Part shown: positions 35,395 to 43,762 of the stretch, one piece after another | Position numbering within the stretch: the stretch's first letter is position 1 | How the letters are laid out: every line of letters begins with the position of its first letter | NCBI RefSeq assembly: GCF_002953195.1 | Contig: NZ_CP026377.1 | Span: 3,720,001-3,784,000, forward strand | Source: Mixta gaviniae | Lineage (GTDB): Bacteria > Pseudomonadota > Gammaproteobacteria > Enterobacterales > Enterobacteriaceae | Direction of reading: 5' to 3' | Length of the DNA: 64,000 bases | Translations under genes and position numbers: made by a program | The notes under the pieces: model-generated | What the model saw: the letters and a program-made list of their open reading frames with translations, nothing else | The model's database searches: none | What the model was told of the DNA's origin: nothing

Positions 35395-36798
35395 TCAGGT
35401 TTTCGGCGCCTGGCGCGGCACCATCAGCGCAATCGCCAGGAAAGAGATCGCGCAGAACAGCACGTTAACCAGCAGGCCGGTGGTGGCGGCCACCGCCGCG
35501 CCCTGTGGCAGCATCGCCGCGTAGACGGAAGCGGAAATCGCAATACCGAAGGCGCCGCCCAGCGAGCTGGCCATTTTATAGATGCCGGACGCCACGCCGA
35601 TTTTATCCTCCGGCGCGCTGGAGATGGCGGTATCGGTAGAGGGCGTGGCGTAAAAGCCCAACCCCAGCCCGAACAGGATATAGCCGATAAACACCGCCGC
35701 CAGATAAAGCCCGTCGGGCAGCAGCGTCAACGCCATCAGCGCCACGCCGAGACCGGTGATCGCCGTGCCCCACAGCATCGGCCTGCGCGCGCCAACCCTT
35801 TGCAGCAGCTTCTCCCCTACGCGGATCATGCTCAGCACCGCCACCAGATAGCCGATGGTCAACATGCCGGCGTGAAAGGCGCTGAAGCCCCGTCCCTGCT
35901 GCACATAGACGCTGGCGACGATCAACGTGCCGGCGACGGCGTTCAGCAGGAAATTAGAGAGCGTCGCGCCGCTGTAGGCACGCTGTTTAAACAGCGCGAA
36001 ATCGATAAAGCTGGCGCTTTTTTTCCGCCGCGCGCCGGTGAAAAACAGCAGCGCCGCCAGCAGGCACACGCCGCCGGGGATCACGACCCAGCCGCTCAGC
36101 CAGCCGAACGCGCTGCCTTTGGTGATCGCCCAGTTCAGGCAGAGCAGCATCACCACAAAGGTAAACAGCCCAGGGTAGTCGAAGCGGTTTTTCTGGGTCG
36201 TGGGGACTTTGCTTTCCGGCGTGCCGCGGATCAGCGCCATTCCCGCCACGGCGCAGATAATCGACAGGATAAATACCCATTTCCAGCCGCAGTAAGTGGC
36301 GATCGCCCCGCCCGCCAGCGAACAGAGCCCGGAACCGCCCCAGGAGCCGATCGACCAGTAACTCAGCGCCCGCTGCCGCGCTTCATCCTGATAGTAGGCT
36401 TTAATCAGCGACAGCGTGGCGGGCATAATACAGGCGGCCGACAGCCCCTGAATAATGCGTCCCACGGCGAACAGCAGGGCATTTTGCGAAATGATCAGGC
36501 AGAGGCAGCCGATAATACTTAACAGCAGCCCCAGCTGGGTTATTTTCACCCGGCCGAAGCGGTCGGCGAAGCCGCCCGCCGCCACAATAAAGCAGCCGGA
36601 AAACAGCCCTGTCAGGCTTATGGCTAAATTAAGCGACGCCAGCGGCATCGCCACCTCCTGCTGAATAGCCGGCACAATATTCACCACCGACTGGGCAAAA
36701 AGCCAGAAGGTCAGCACCCCGGCAATAATCCCAAGGATCAGCCGGCCGCTTCCCTGCCAGGCGGCGGGCGCCGCAGCGTTGAGATCTGTAGAGGACAT
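35395..36798 (-). CDS. MFS transporter
   Basis: A 467-residue inner membrane protein with 12-14 helices, major facilitator superfamily, in pattern like the DHA2-type drug:H+ antiporters. Visible signatures are GGFADRFGRVKITQLG in loop 2-3 and GRIIQGLSAACIMPATLSLIKAYY in helices 4-5. A second half (GVASGIYKMASSLGGAFGIAISASVY) follows. The start ATG at 36798 has GGGAG 6 bases upstream; an ATG at 36813 lacks one. The M20 amidohydrolase gene begins transcription 83 bases upstream on the same strand, so the pair may import and hydrolyse, or export, an amide-linked compound. Its stop nearly abuts the convergent PLD operon. Confidence 0.88.
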   Translation of the reverse strand: MSSTDLNAAAPAAWQGSGRLILGIIAGVLTFWLFAQSVVNIVPAIQQEVAMPLASLNLAISLTGLFSGCFIVAAGGFADRFGRVKITQLGLLLSIIGCLCLIISQNALLFAVGRIIQGLSAACIMPATLSLIKAYYQDEARQRALSYWSIGSWGGSGLCSLAGGAIATYCGWKWVFILSIICAVAGMALIRGTPESKVPTTQKNRFDYPGLFTFVVMLLCLNWAITKGSAFGWLSGWVVIPGGVCLLAALLFFTGARRKKSASFIDFALFKQRAYSGATLSNFLLNAVAGTLIVASVYVQQGRGFSAFHAGMLTIGYLVAVLSMIRVGEKLLQRVGARRPMLWGTAITGLGVALMALTLLPDGLYLAAVFIGYILFGLGLGFYATPSTDTAISSAPEDKIGVASGIYKMASSLGGAFGIAISASVYAAMLPQGAAVAATTGLLVNVLFCAISFLAIALMVPRQAPKT

Positions 36799-36880
36799 AA
36801 TGACTCCCTTCATTGTTTATCGTCTGCGGCCAGCTATTTCCCGACGGCAGTGGGCTGTAGTAGCGCGCGTTACGCTCACG

Positions 36881-38050
36881 CTATTGCAAAAAGCGTTCGG
36901 CCAGGCGGCTGAAAAAGAGGGCGCCGGGCGCGATCAGCTCATCGTTAAAGTCGTAGCCGGGATGATGCACCATGCAGCGATCCGGCTCGTCCCCGGCACC
37001 GAGAAACAGGTAGCCGCCGCGCGGATTCTGCTCCAGCATAAAGGCGAAATCTTCACTGCCCATCACCGGCGCGGCATCGGTGCAAATCATCTCCTCGTCC
37101 ACCAGCTCGCGCGCCACCCCGACGGCGAACGCCGTGGCGTCGGCATCGTTGATCAGCGCCGGGCAGCCGTTGATATGCTCGATGCGCACCCCGGCGCCGA
37201 AGCTCTGCGCCTGGCCCTGAGCGATCTCCTGAATACGCTGCAGCAGATGCTGGCGCACGCTGTTATCCAGCGCGCGCACGCTCAGCTTTAACAGCGCGCT
37301 GGCGTTAATGATGTTAGGCGCCTCGCCGGAGCAGAGGCTGCCGACCGTAACGACGGCCCGATCGAAGGGGGAAACGTTGCGTGCAACGATGGTCTGCAGC
37401 GCCAGCACAATCTGGCAGGCCACCAGCGTGGCGTCGGTGGTTTTTTCCGGGAAGGCGCCGTGGCCGCCCTTGCCGATCACTTCAATATGCAGCGTATCGG
37501 CGGAGGCGAGCATAGCGCCGGTGCGGGTATGAAAATGCCCTTTTTTAATCCCGGGCATATTGTGCAGCGCGTAGATGGCGTCGCAGGGGAACTGGCGGAA
37601 CAGCCCATCCTCCAGCATCATGCGGCCGCCGTAGAGCAGCTCCTCGCCCGGCTGAAAGATCAGATGCAGCGTGCCCCTGAAGCGGCGGCTGCGCGCCAGG
37701 TATTCGGCGGCGCAGAGCAGCGTGGCGGTATGGCCGTCGTGCCCGCAGCCGTGAAAGCGGTTCTCTGTGATGCTGCGCCACGGCTTGTCGTTCTGCTCGC
37801 GCATCGGCAGCGCATCCATATCGGCACGCAGCCCCAGCGTCTTTCCGCCGCTGCCAACGCGCAGCGTGCCGACCACGCCCGTTTTCGCCATGCCGCGATG
37901 CACTTCATAACCCCATGAGCGCAGCCTGTCGACGATAATATTACTGGTGCGCGTCTCTTCAAGGCCTAATTCGGGATGCTGATGCAGGTCGCGGCGCAGG
38001 GCAATAAACTCATCCTGGCTATGCATAATATGATGATATATCTGTTCCAT
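36881..38050 (-). CDS. M20 family metal-dependent amidohydrolase (hippurate hydrolase/IAA-amino acid hydrolase type)
   Basis: A 389-residue cytoplasmic enzyme of the M20D group. It shows RRDLHQHPELGLEE, the LGLRADMDALPM strand, the metal motif RFHGCGHDGHTATLL with Cys/His/Asp ligands, IFQPGEELLYGGRMMLEDGLF with the Glu general base, a dimerisation domain (KGGHGAFPEKTTDA) and PVMGSEDFAFML near the end. It hydrolyses N-acyl amino acids such as hippurate or auxin conjugates; the substrate is not set by sequence. A plant-associated host would make auxin conjugates plausible, but that is inferred. It precedes an MFS transporter on the same strand. The start ATG at 38050 follows CGGAG. Confidence 0.92.
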   Translation of the reverse strand: MEQIYHHIMHSQDEFIALRRDLHQHPELGLEETRTSNIIVDRLRSWGYEVHRGMAKTGVVGTLRVGSGGKTLGLRADMDALPMREQNDKPWRSITENRFHGCGHDGHTATLLCAAEYLARSRRFRGTLHLIFQPGEELLYGGRMMLEDGLFRQFPCDAIYALHNMPGIKKGHFHTRTGAMLASADTLHIEVIGKGGHGAFPEKTTDATLVACQIVLALQTIVARNVSPFDRAVVTVGSLCSGEAPNIINASALLKLSVRALDNSVRQHLLQRIQEIAQGQAQSFGAGVRIEHINGCPALINDADATAFAVGVARELVDEEMICTDAAPVMGSEDFAFMLEQNPRGGYLFLGAGDEPDRCMVHHPGYDFNDELIAPGALFFSRLAERFLQ

Positions 38051-38379
38051 GATTTTCTCCGCGCGCTATTTTAAAGAAGGGGTAATAGGGATTTTTACGC
38101 CGAATCACGGAAATAAAATGCGCGGATATTCACATAAAGCAGAAATAAAATTCGCAGTTAACTTTTGCGTTAATATATTATTAAACCGAATAACGCGATC
38201 AATTAAATAAATAATAATGATTAATTAAGCAAATTAAAATAACGCATTAACCGCCCCCCCTTTAAAAGATCGCGTTAAATAATACGCTACTATTATAACG
38301 CCGCGCACTTTCAACGTATCAATAGCAAAATAAACAAGGCAGAAGGGTTTCAACAACAATAATGCGCATTGCGCATAGC
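38051..38379. other. A+T-rich intergenic region
   Basis: About 330 bases with no gene seen. It is very A+T rich, with short runs such as TTAATTAAATAAATAATAATG, and must hold the promoter of the M20-MFS unit. Such composition is typical of H-NS-bound regions. Confidence 0.4.
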
Positions 38380-38401
38380 GCGGGGACGCTTGCGTCCCCG
38401 C
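38380..38401 (-). terminator. Hairpin downstream of yghU
   Basis: A 9-bp perfect stem GCGGGGACG (38380-38388) / CGTCCCCGC (38393-38401) with a CTTG loop, 12 bases past the yghU stop codon. It lacks a T-run, so termination may be weak. Confidence 0.5.
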
Positions 38402-38413
38402 CGGGGCTGCACA

Positions 38414-39277
38414 TCAGCCCTGTTTATCTTCGGTACGCAGATCGAAATCCGAGGCGTCGTGACGTTCGCGCAGCTGCTGTGACGGCTCGCCCCAGGTGCG
38501 GTTAACGATGCGGCCGCGCTTCACTGCCGGACGCTCGCCGATCTCTTTCGCCCAGCGCTGTAAATTGCTGTAGGTGCCCACGTCAAGGAACTCCGCCGCA
38601 TCATACAGGCCGCCCTGGACCAGCACGCCATACCACGGCCAGATCGCCATATCGGCGATGGTATATTCGTCGCCGGCGATATAGCGATGCTCCGCCAGCT
38701 GGCGATCCAGCACGTCCAGCTGACGTTTCGCCTCCATCGCAAAGCGGTTGATGGCGTATTCGATTTTTTCCGGCGCGTAGTGGTAAAAATGGCCGAAGCC
38801 GCCGCCGACAAACGGCGCCGAACCCTGCAGCCAGAACAGCCAGTTCAACGCTTCGGTGCGCGCGGCGCGATCCTGCGGCAGGAAGTGACCAAACTTCTCC
38901 GCCAGGTAAAGCAGGATGGCGCCCGATTCAAACACCCGCACCGCCGGGCTTACCGCGTTATCGAGCAGCGCCGGGATTTTGGAGTTGGGGTTGACGTCGA
39001 CAAAACCGCTGGAGAACTGATCGCCCTCGCTGATGCGGATCAGGTGCGCATCATACTCCGCGCCGCTGATGCCCAGCGCCAGCAGCTCCTCCAGCAGGAT
39101 AGTCACCTTCTGGCCGTTTGGCGTGCCCATAGAGTAGAGCTGCAGCGGATGCTTACCGACCGGCAGCGCCATCTCATGGGTAGCGCCCGCGATGGGACGG
39201 TTGATTTTCGACCAGCTGCCGGCGCCCTGCTGATCCCACTTCCAGACCTTCGGCGGCTGATAATTGTTCTCTGACAT
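38414..39277 (-). CDS. yghU: Glutathione S-transferase/disulfide bond reductase YghU
   Basis: A 287-residue cytosolic protein matching E. coli YghU, a Nu-class GST with disulfide reductase activity toward small disulfides and glutathione-linked substrates. It shows LQLYSMGTPNGQKVTILLEELLALG (thioredoxin fold start), NPNSKIPALLD (the cis-Pro loop), FESGAILLYLAEKFG and a helical C-terminal domain with QGSAPFVGGGFGHFYHYAPEKIEYAINRF. No catalytic Cys or Tyr is needed in this class; Thr/Asn residues contact glutathione. It is monocistronic; AGGACACCAC precedes the ATG at 39277. Confidence 0.95.
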   Translation of the reverse strand: MSENNYQPPKVWKWDQQGAGSWSKINRPIAGATHEMALPVGKHPLQLYSMGTPNGQKVTILLEELLALGISGAEYDAHLIRISEGDQFSSGFVDVNPNSKIPALLDNAVSPAVRVFESGAILLYLAEKFGHFLPQDRAARTEALNWLFWLQGSAPFVGGGFGHFYHYAPEKIEYAINRFAMEAKRQLDVLDRQLAEHRYIAGDEYTIADMAIWPWYGVLVQGGLYDAAEFLDVGTYSNLQRWAKEIGERPAVKRGRIVNRTWGEPSQQLRERHDASDFDLRTEDKQG

Positions 39278-39363
39278 GATGTGGTGTCCTTTATAAAGTG
39301 ATGAAGCGACGCGGGTCGTGCTGCTATCGAGTGTAGCAGTTGGCCTGTAACAAACTTAACCCT

Positions 39364-39438
39364 GCTGGCTCTGCCAGCGTCATAACGACACTGTACTGTC
39401 ATTTTGACGCGCAGCGCGCCTGTCAAAAAGACAGCCGG
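39364..39438 (+). ncRNA. Possible small RNA 3' end with intrinsic terminator
   Basis: Upstream of a plus-strand T7 run (39432-39438) lie a hairpin GCTGGC-TCT-GCCAGC (39364-39378) and a second hairpin with stem CTGTC (39420-39424) / GACAG (39430-39434 region, before CCGGCGC) and a looser G+C base. No plus-strand gene precedes this terminator, because yghU is on the other strand and starts at 39277. An unannotated transcript starting between 39280 and 39360 would explain it. No good promoter could be assigned. Confidence 0.25.
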
Positions 39439-39451
39439 CGCTTTTTTTAGC

Positions 39452-39466
39452 GATAATTATCATTTA
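39452..39466 (+). promoter_or_regulatory. Fur-box-like A+T-rich element
   Basis: GATAATTATCATT matches 10 of 14 positions of the 7-1-7 Fur consensus. It lies 76 bases before the small cysteine-containing ORF at 39543. Such a match can occur by chance in A+T-rich DNA. Confidence 0.3.
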
Positions 39467-39542
39467 CTTAAAGATGGCATACGGCTTGCATTACCCCAGG
39501 CAGAGACCTTTTTCCTTGGTACCCAACCGTTAAGGAGCCGCT

Positions 39543-39740
39543 ATGCCCTGGTATGATGACTTACAATGTCAGGTAGAGAAGTGTGTCAGCTGTGAGAATG
39601 GGCCATTGATGAGCGAGCTGATGGCTGAGATCGGCGTGGATGCGCTGGTCGCCCGCAGCGCGCGACCCGGCCTGTCGCGCCGCGCTGCCGGAAACATCTT
39701 CAGCCGTTTACGCCATCTTTTATTCCGTACCTCGCCTTAG
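39543..39740 (+). CDS. Small cysteine-containing protein, unrecognised
   Basis: A 65-residue frame with a good ribosome binding site (AAGGAG, 6 bases before the ATG). Its N-terminal half holds three Cys, two as C-x2-C (VEKCVSCENGP), and is acidic. The C-terminal half is basic with Arg-rich helices (GNIFSRLRHLLFR). No family is recognised. A small regulator, metal-binding protein or toxin are all possible. It ends 36 bases before a deoxynucleoside kinase gene on the same strand, so they may share a message. A Fur-box-like element stands upstream. Confidence 0.55.
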   Translation: MPWYDDLQCQVEKCVSCENGPLMSELMAEIGVDALVARSARPGLSRRAAGNIFSRLRHLLFRTSP

Positions 39741-39776
39741 GGAAGCTGCTGCTCCCGCCACGCAAAAGGATAACGA

Positions 39777-40418
39777 ATGAAAATCGTCGCCGTTGAAGCC
39801 AATATCGCCGCCGGCAAAAGCACCCTGGTCGGGCCGCTGGCGCAACAGCTGACGGCGCTGACCGGCGAAACGTGGCGGCTGATGGTAGAGCCGGTGGATG
39901 CCGATCCGCAGTTTCTGACTCTGCTACAGGATTTTACCGCCCGCCCCGATGACGCCGATGCGCGCATTCGCTTTCAGCTTTATATCACCCGTATGCGTCA
40001 GCGGCTGCTGCAACAGCTGCCTGACGGCAACTATGTGATTGAACGCTCGCTTTACAGCGACGTGGTGTTCTGCCAGACCAATTTTCTGCAAACCGAGCGC
40101 CCCGACGCCCGCTATATGGATTACTACTACCAGATTAAAGCGTGTTTTAACGATTACCCGCCGATCGACGTGGTGTTGTATATCGACCGTTGCCCGCAGG
40201 CATGCTTTGAGAGCTGTATGCAGCGCGCCCGCCCCGGCGAGACCGCCTATACGCTCGACTATTTTCTCGATCTGAAACGCTTTCATGATGCCTGCCTGCC
40301 GCAGCTGGTGCGCCACTACCCTGCCCGCCTGATGGTCTGGCCGGTGGCATCAGGCTTTGCCGATGCCGCAGCGCTGGCCGCTCACCTGATACAGCAGACC
40401 GGCTGGGGCGCCGCTTAA
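39777..40418 (+). CDS. Deoxynucleoside kinase (dNK/dCK-dGK family)
   Basis: A 213-residue cytoplasmic kinase. The P-loop EANIAAGKST is at residues 7-16, the ERSLYSDVVF motif (equivalent to the ERS/DRS motif that contacts the base and catalytic Glu/Arg) is mid-protein, and a lid region RARPGETAYTLDYFLDL follows. It phosphorylates deoxynucleosides to the 5'-monophosphate in salvage. Most enterobacteria use thymidine kinase instead and lack this family, which is known from Firmicutes, eukaryotes and some phages, so this gene may have been acquired. The start ATG at 39777 follows AAAGGAT. The terminator hairpin overlaps its 3' end. Confidence 0.88.
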   Translation: MKIVAVEANIAAGKSTLVGPLAQQLTALTGETWRLMVEPVDADPQFLTLLQDFTARPDDADARIRFQLYITRMRQRLLQQLPDGNYVIERSLYSDVVFCQTNFLQTERPDARYMDYYYQIKACFNDYPPIDVVLYIDRCPQACFESCMQRARPGETAYTLDYFLDLKRFHDACLPQLVRHYPARLMVWPVASGFADAAALAAHLIQQTGWGAA

Positions 40419-40437
40419 GCGCCCCGGCCGGTCTGTT
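40398..40437 (+). terminator. Terminator overlapping the kinase stop codon
   Basis: A 13-bp stem (40398-40410 with 40420-40432, one G-T pair) encloses the stop codon in its 9-base loop and is followed by CTGTTT. The gene end doubles as the terminator stem. Confidence 0.65.
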
Positions 40438-40699
40438 TAAGAAAATTCTCAGGAAAAAGTTACCACTACCCACACAGTGCCTAAGGTTTATAGTGTCGTA
40501 CCGGTAACGATCTGACGTTTATCAACAGCGATATTTTCACCTGAAAAGGATGCGTAATTACTCGTTAGTTTCAGGAAAACGCTTTGCATAACGCCTTTGC
40601 CGAATCATCAAAAGGCTATTCATACCCAACACGCTTTTCCTGCGTAATAAAAAATGCGCAGGGAACGGGCTGTTATTATTTAAATGATGAATGTACGTT

Positions 40700-41095
40700 A
40701 TGTCAGTTTTTAATACCCGCAGGAAAAACGTTTCCGTTCAGGTGGCACTGGCGCTGCTGCCGGTTTCCGTCTGTGCGGCTGACCTGAATATCGCCGACGG
40801 CGAGAACCTTTCCGCTCTTCTGGCGGATAACCGTCCCGGCGCCGCGTCAGCGCCAACCATTAAATTCAGCAATGATAATATTATCGTTAACGGCAGCGTT
40901 AATATCGACAGCGGTAATATTACCGCCGCGCAGGCTGAATATATTGTGCATGCTTACGGGCGCAGCATCGATTTAGGTCAGGGAACTTATATTACCTCCG
41001 GAAATAGCGCTAATATCCTGGCGGCCGGCGCTTCGGCTGATACTTCTCCGGCAGCGGCGGCACAGGCCGCCGGTCATCAAGCAGATGGCGAATAG
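40700..41095 (+). pseudogene. N-terminal fragment of an autotransporter/adhesin-like protein
   Basis: An open frame of 131 residues with a signal peptide (RRKNVSVQVALALLPVSVCAA) and then a beta-solenoid-like stretch (LNIADGENL, TIKFSNDNIIVNGSVNIDSGNI, GQGTYITSGNSANIL), as at the start of large autotransporters. The protein ends abruptly at 41095 with a low-complexity Ala-rich tail, inside the 3' end of ygbA, which is read from the opposite strand. The last 30 residues look like out-of-family read-through. A remnant left by deletion of the rest of the gene is likely. There is no good ribosome binding site. Confidence 0.45.
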
Positions 41096-41369
41096 CGAGA
41101 ATGGGGTGACGCCAGAGCATACGCGGCCCCGCCCAGCGCATGATTTGCTTCATCTCTTCGCGCTTTGCCGGCTGATAGCAGTGGATTGGGCACTGCTTAC
41201 AGGCGGGCTTCTCTTCGCCGAAGGCGCAGCGGTCAAGGCGCTTGAGCGCATAGCGGTGCAGCGCCTGATATCTCTCCGTATCGGGCGACGCCTGCGGGCA
41301 GCCTGACGCATACAGATCGATCATTTTAGCGATGGTGTGCTTTTCTCGCTGGATACGTTTTCCTGACAT
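41010..41369 (-). CDS. ygbA: YgbA family protein (nitrous oxide-stimulated promoter family)
   Basis: A 119-residue cytoplasmic protein matching YgbA/PF11756. It has a Cys-rich centre with four Cys (RCAFGEEKPACKQCPIHCYQP) and the flanking MIDLYASGCPQ and WAGPRMLWRHPILAIRHLLDDRRPVPPLPEK tail. E. coli ygbA is under NsrR control and responds to nitric oxide; its biochemical role is not settled. The Cys cluster would suit a metal centre. No NsrR site was assigned here. The ATG at 41369 has an AGG upstream. Its 3' end overlaps an adhesin fragment on the other strand. Confidence 0.88.
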   Translation of the reverse strand: MSGKRIQREKHTIAKMIDLYASGCPQASPDTERYQALHRYALKRLDRCAFGEEKPACKQCPIHCYQPAKREEMKQIMRWAGPRMLWRHPILAIRHLLDDRRPVPPLPEKYQPKRRPPGY

Positions 41370-41688
41370 AACGAAGCGCCTGATAGTTGAAGCGGAAAGA
41401 GATAACCCAGCGGATCGCGCTTCCGCCCGGCGGCGCTTTTTTACCCGAAACGGGCGCAGAAGGTGTTAACCAGGATCAAGACAGGTGGGTTATGCCGTGA
41501 GAAAAGGGATGACGAACCGGGAGAGCAACGCTGCCAGCCTGCAGGCCGGATCCGCGTGAGGCGCAGGGCTTCCCGGGCATCAGCCGGGGCGGAAAGCGGA
41601 TTGCGGATGCCGCTTGAAGTCGCCTGACAAACGGGCTAGCCTGCTTGAATTACATCTAATCGCAGCTTTATAACAGGTAACCCCGGCA
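41370..41688. other. Intergenic region between ygbA and yajD
   Basis: About 320 bases, G+C rich, with no credible gene. It must hold the divergent promoters of ygbA and yajD; no operator or -35/-10 pair was convincing. Confidence 0.35.
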
Positions 41689-42030
41689 ATGGCTCTGATC
41701 CCTAAAAACTACACGCGGCTGGAAAGCGGCTACCGTGAGAAAGCATTAAAAATCTATCCGTGGGTATGCGGACGCTGCTCGCGAGAGTTTGTCTATTCAA
41801 ACCTGCGCGAATTAACCGTCCACCATATCGATCACGACCATACCAACAACCCGGAAGATGGCAGCAACTGGGAGTTACTCTGTCTCTATTGTCACGACCA
41901 CGAACACTCAAAGTACACGGAAGCCGATCAGTACGGCACGAATGTTGTGGCGGGGGAAGACGCGCAGAAGGATATTGCCGCGGCCACCTATAATCCGTTT
42001 GCCGATTTGAAGGCGATGCTCAAAAAGTAA
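41689..42030 (+). CDS. yajD: HNH nuclease family protein YajD
   Basis: A 113-residue HNH-domain protein of the YajD type (E. coli YajD 115 residues). The zinc site is formed by two Cys pairs (CGRC near residue 27 and CLYC near 66), and the HNH core is HHIDHDHTNNPEDGSNWELLC followed by HDHEH. HNH domains cut DNA, but the biological target of YajD is unknown. The ATG at 41689 is chosen from alignment with MALIPKNY; upstream AGGTAACCCC is a modest ribosome binding site. It is convergent with tRNA-Phe, with the tRNA terminator in between. Confidence 0.93.
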   Translation: MALIPKNYTRLESGYREKALKIYPWVCGRCSREFVYSNLRELTVHHIDHDHTNNPEDGSNWELLCLYCHDHEHSKYTEADQYGTNVVAGEDAQKDIAAATYNPFADLKAMLKK

Positions 42031-42122
42031 GGGAACGAAAGCGCCGCCGCTGGCCCCGGAGGGGTGAGCCGCTGGCGGCGAATCATCGAACGCAGTTCGA
42101 TGGAGAGTCCGGTCCCGGAAAA

Positions 42123-42149
42123 GCAAAAACCCAGCCATAAGGCTGGGTT
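42123..42149 (-). terminator. Terminator of tRNA-Phe
   Basis: A 9-bp perfect stem AACCCAGCC (42128-42136) / GGCTGGGTT (42141-42149) with a 4-base loop and a T5 run on the minus strand, 11 bases past the tRNA 3' end. Confidence 0.85.
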
Positions 42150-42160
42150 CTCTGAATAAA

Positions 42161-42236
42161 TGGTGCCCGGACTCGGAATCGAACCAAGGACACGGGGATT
42201 TTCAATCCCCTGCTCTACCGACTGAGCTATCCGGGC
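42161..42236 (-). tRNA. tRNA-Phe (GAA anticodon)
   Basis: A 76-base tRNA read from the minus strand. It starts GCCCGGA, has the D-loop AGCTCAGTCGGTAGAGC, the anticodon loop TTGAAAA with anticodon GAA, the T arm TTGGTTCGATTCC, and an encoded CCA end. All stems pair by eye. tRNA genes can be attachment sites for islands, but no integrase or repeat of the tRNA 3' end was seen nearby. Confidence 0.97.
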
Positions 42237-42428
42237 AACGGGGCGCATTAAACCGTAAAGCCGCGATGTCGTCAAATGCTTTTCATCGAATTTTAACTGA
42301 TTGCGCTCTTTTGCAGCAATCGGCAAAACCATCGCCAAAAAGCCCTTTTCCGTCCTCTGCGCGCTTAACTTTTAAACAGCCAGGTCGATAACCATGGTGA
42401 AACCCTCATAACACAATAAAGGTTCGTC

Positions 42429-43751
42429 ATGTTTCGTTCTATTGCATCAGGATTAGCTTCACGCTTCACTTTACGGCAAGGCCTCGACGCTTCCGCCACG
42501 GTGGGCGCGCTTAACAAGGCGATCGCCATGATCGCCTTTACCCCAGAGGGGATCATCCTTAGCGCCAACGATCTGTTTCTCAGCCGTATGGGTTACCGCC
42601 TGGATGAAATTCAGGGGCAGCATCATCGTATGTTCTGTCCGGCGGAACTGGTCAACTCCCCCAAATATCAGGCCTTCTGGCAGCGCCTGGAGCGCGGCGA
42701 AAGCTTCAGCAATAAATTTCTGCGGCTGGATAAACAGGGGCGTCCGGTCTGGCTTGAGGCGAACTACGTGCCGGTGCGCAACCGCAGCGGCAAGGTGATC
42801 AAAATCATCAAGCTGGCATCGGATATCACCGTACATGTCCTTGATGCGCAAGAGCAACGCGCCATGACTAACGCCATCGACCGTTCGATGGCGGTGATCA
42901 GCTTTAACCCGCAGGGCGAAGTGCTGAAAGCGAACGCCAACTTCCTGAAAGCCACCGGCTATCGCGAAGAGGAGATTATCGGCCAGCATCACCGTATGTT
43001 CTGCACGCCTGAAATGCGCAGCAGCCAGGAATATCGAACGTTCTGGCAAAAGCTTAACCAGGGCGATTTCGTCTCCGGCCAGTTTCATCGCATCGATAAA
43101 CAGGGCCGTACGCTCTGGCTGCGCGCCACCTATAATCCGGTGTTCGACGAAGAAGGCCAGCTCTATAAGATTGTGAAATTCGCCGCCAACGTTACCGGCC
43201 AGGTAGAGAAAAACCAGCAGGAGCGGGAAGCGGCGCAGCAGGCGTATCAAACCGCGCTGCATACGGATGAAAGCACCCGCGTTGGCGCCGGCGTGGTGGA
43301 TGAGAGCGTGCTGAACATCAATGCGCTGGCGGGCGAGCTGCACGATATCTCCGGCGACGTCTCCAGCCTCAGCGCCCAGTCCGATCAGATCGGGCAGATT
43401 GTCGAAACCATCCGCAATATCGCCAGCCAGACCAACCTGCTGGCGCTGAACGCGGCGATCGAAGCAGCGCGCGCCGGCGCGCATGGACGTAGCTTCGCGG
43501 TGGTCGCCAACGAGGTGCGCTCGCTGGCGGCCAACATCAACCGCGCCACCAGCGAGATCGAAAAGATGGTGCGTGATAACCACCAGCTGGCGGGCAAAGC
43601 GCTGAGCGGCATCGAAAGCAACCTGCAGCGCGCCGACCGCGGCGTGGCGCTGGCGCAGAAGGCGGGCGAGCTGATTGCCGAAATTCGCGGAAGCGCCAGC
43701 GAAGTCGTAAACGCCATCAGCCATGTAACGCGTACGCTGGAAGAAGAGTAG
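42429..43751 (+). CDS. Soluble PAS-PAS methyl-accepting chemotaxis protein
   Basis: A 440-residue chemoreceptor without membrane helices. Two PAS domains in tandem (about 25-140 and 145-262) each contain the repeated pattern GQHHRMFC and [19 protein letters not shown] coiled-coil signalling domain follows (about 270-440) with the conserved MCP hairpin [46 protein letters not shown] domains of this subtype often bind FAD or haem, so redox or oxygen sensing (aerotaxis) is likely, but the ligand is inferred. The protein stops just after the signalling hairpin (TLEEE), shorter than membrane MCPs. It stands alone; no che genes are in the window. Confidence 0.92.
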   Translation: MFRSIASGLASRFTLRQGLDASATVGALNKAIAMIAFTPEGIILSANDLFLSRMGYRLDEIQGQHHRMFCPAELVNSPKYQAFWQRLERGESFSNKFLRLDKQGRPVWLEANYVPVRNRSGKVIKIIKLASDITVHVLDAQEQRAMTNAIDRSMAVISFNPQGEVLKANANFLKATGYREEEIIGQHHRMFCTPEMRSSQEYRTFWQKLNQGDFVSGQFHRIDKQGRTLWLRATYNPVFDEEGQLYKIVKFAANVTGQVEKNQQEREAAQQAYQTALHTDESTRVGAGVVDESVLNINALAGELHDISGDVSSLSAQSDQIGQIVETIRNIASQTNLLALNAAIEAARAGAHGRSFAVVANEVRSLAANINRATSEIEKMVRDNHQLAGKALSGIESNLQRADRGVALAQKAGELIAEIRGSASEVVNAISHVTRTLEEE

Positions 43752-43762
43752 CCGCGCCAGCC

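Noticed and set aside
40584..40787. 67-residue frame overlapping the adhesin fragment
   Set aside because: Begins without a ribosome binding site and overlaps another frame with a real signal peptide.
42161..42236. tRNA-Phe as the attachment site of an integrated island
   Set aside because: No integrase gene and no direct repeat of the tRNA 3' end in the flanks.
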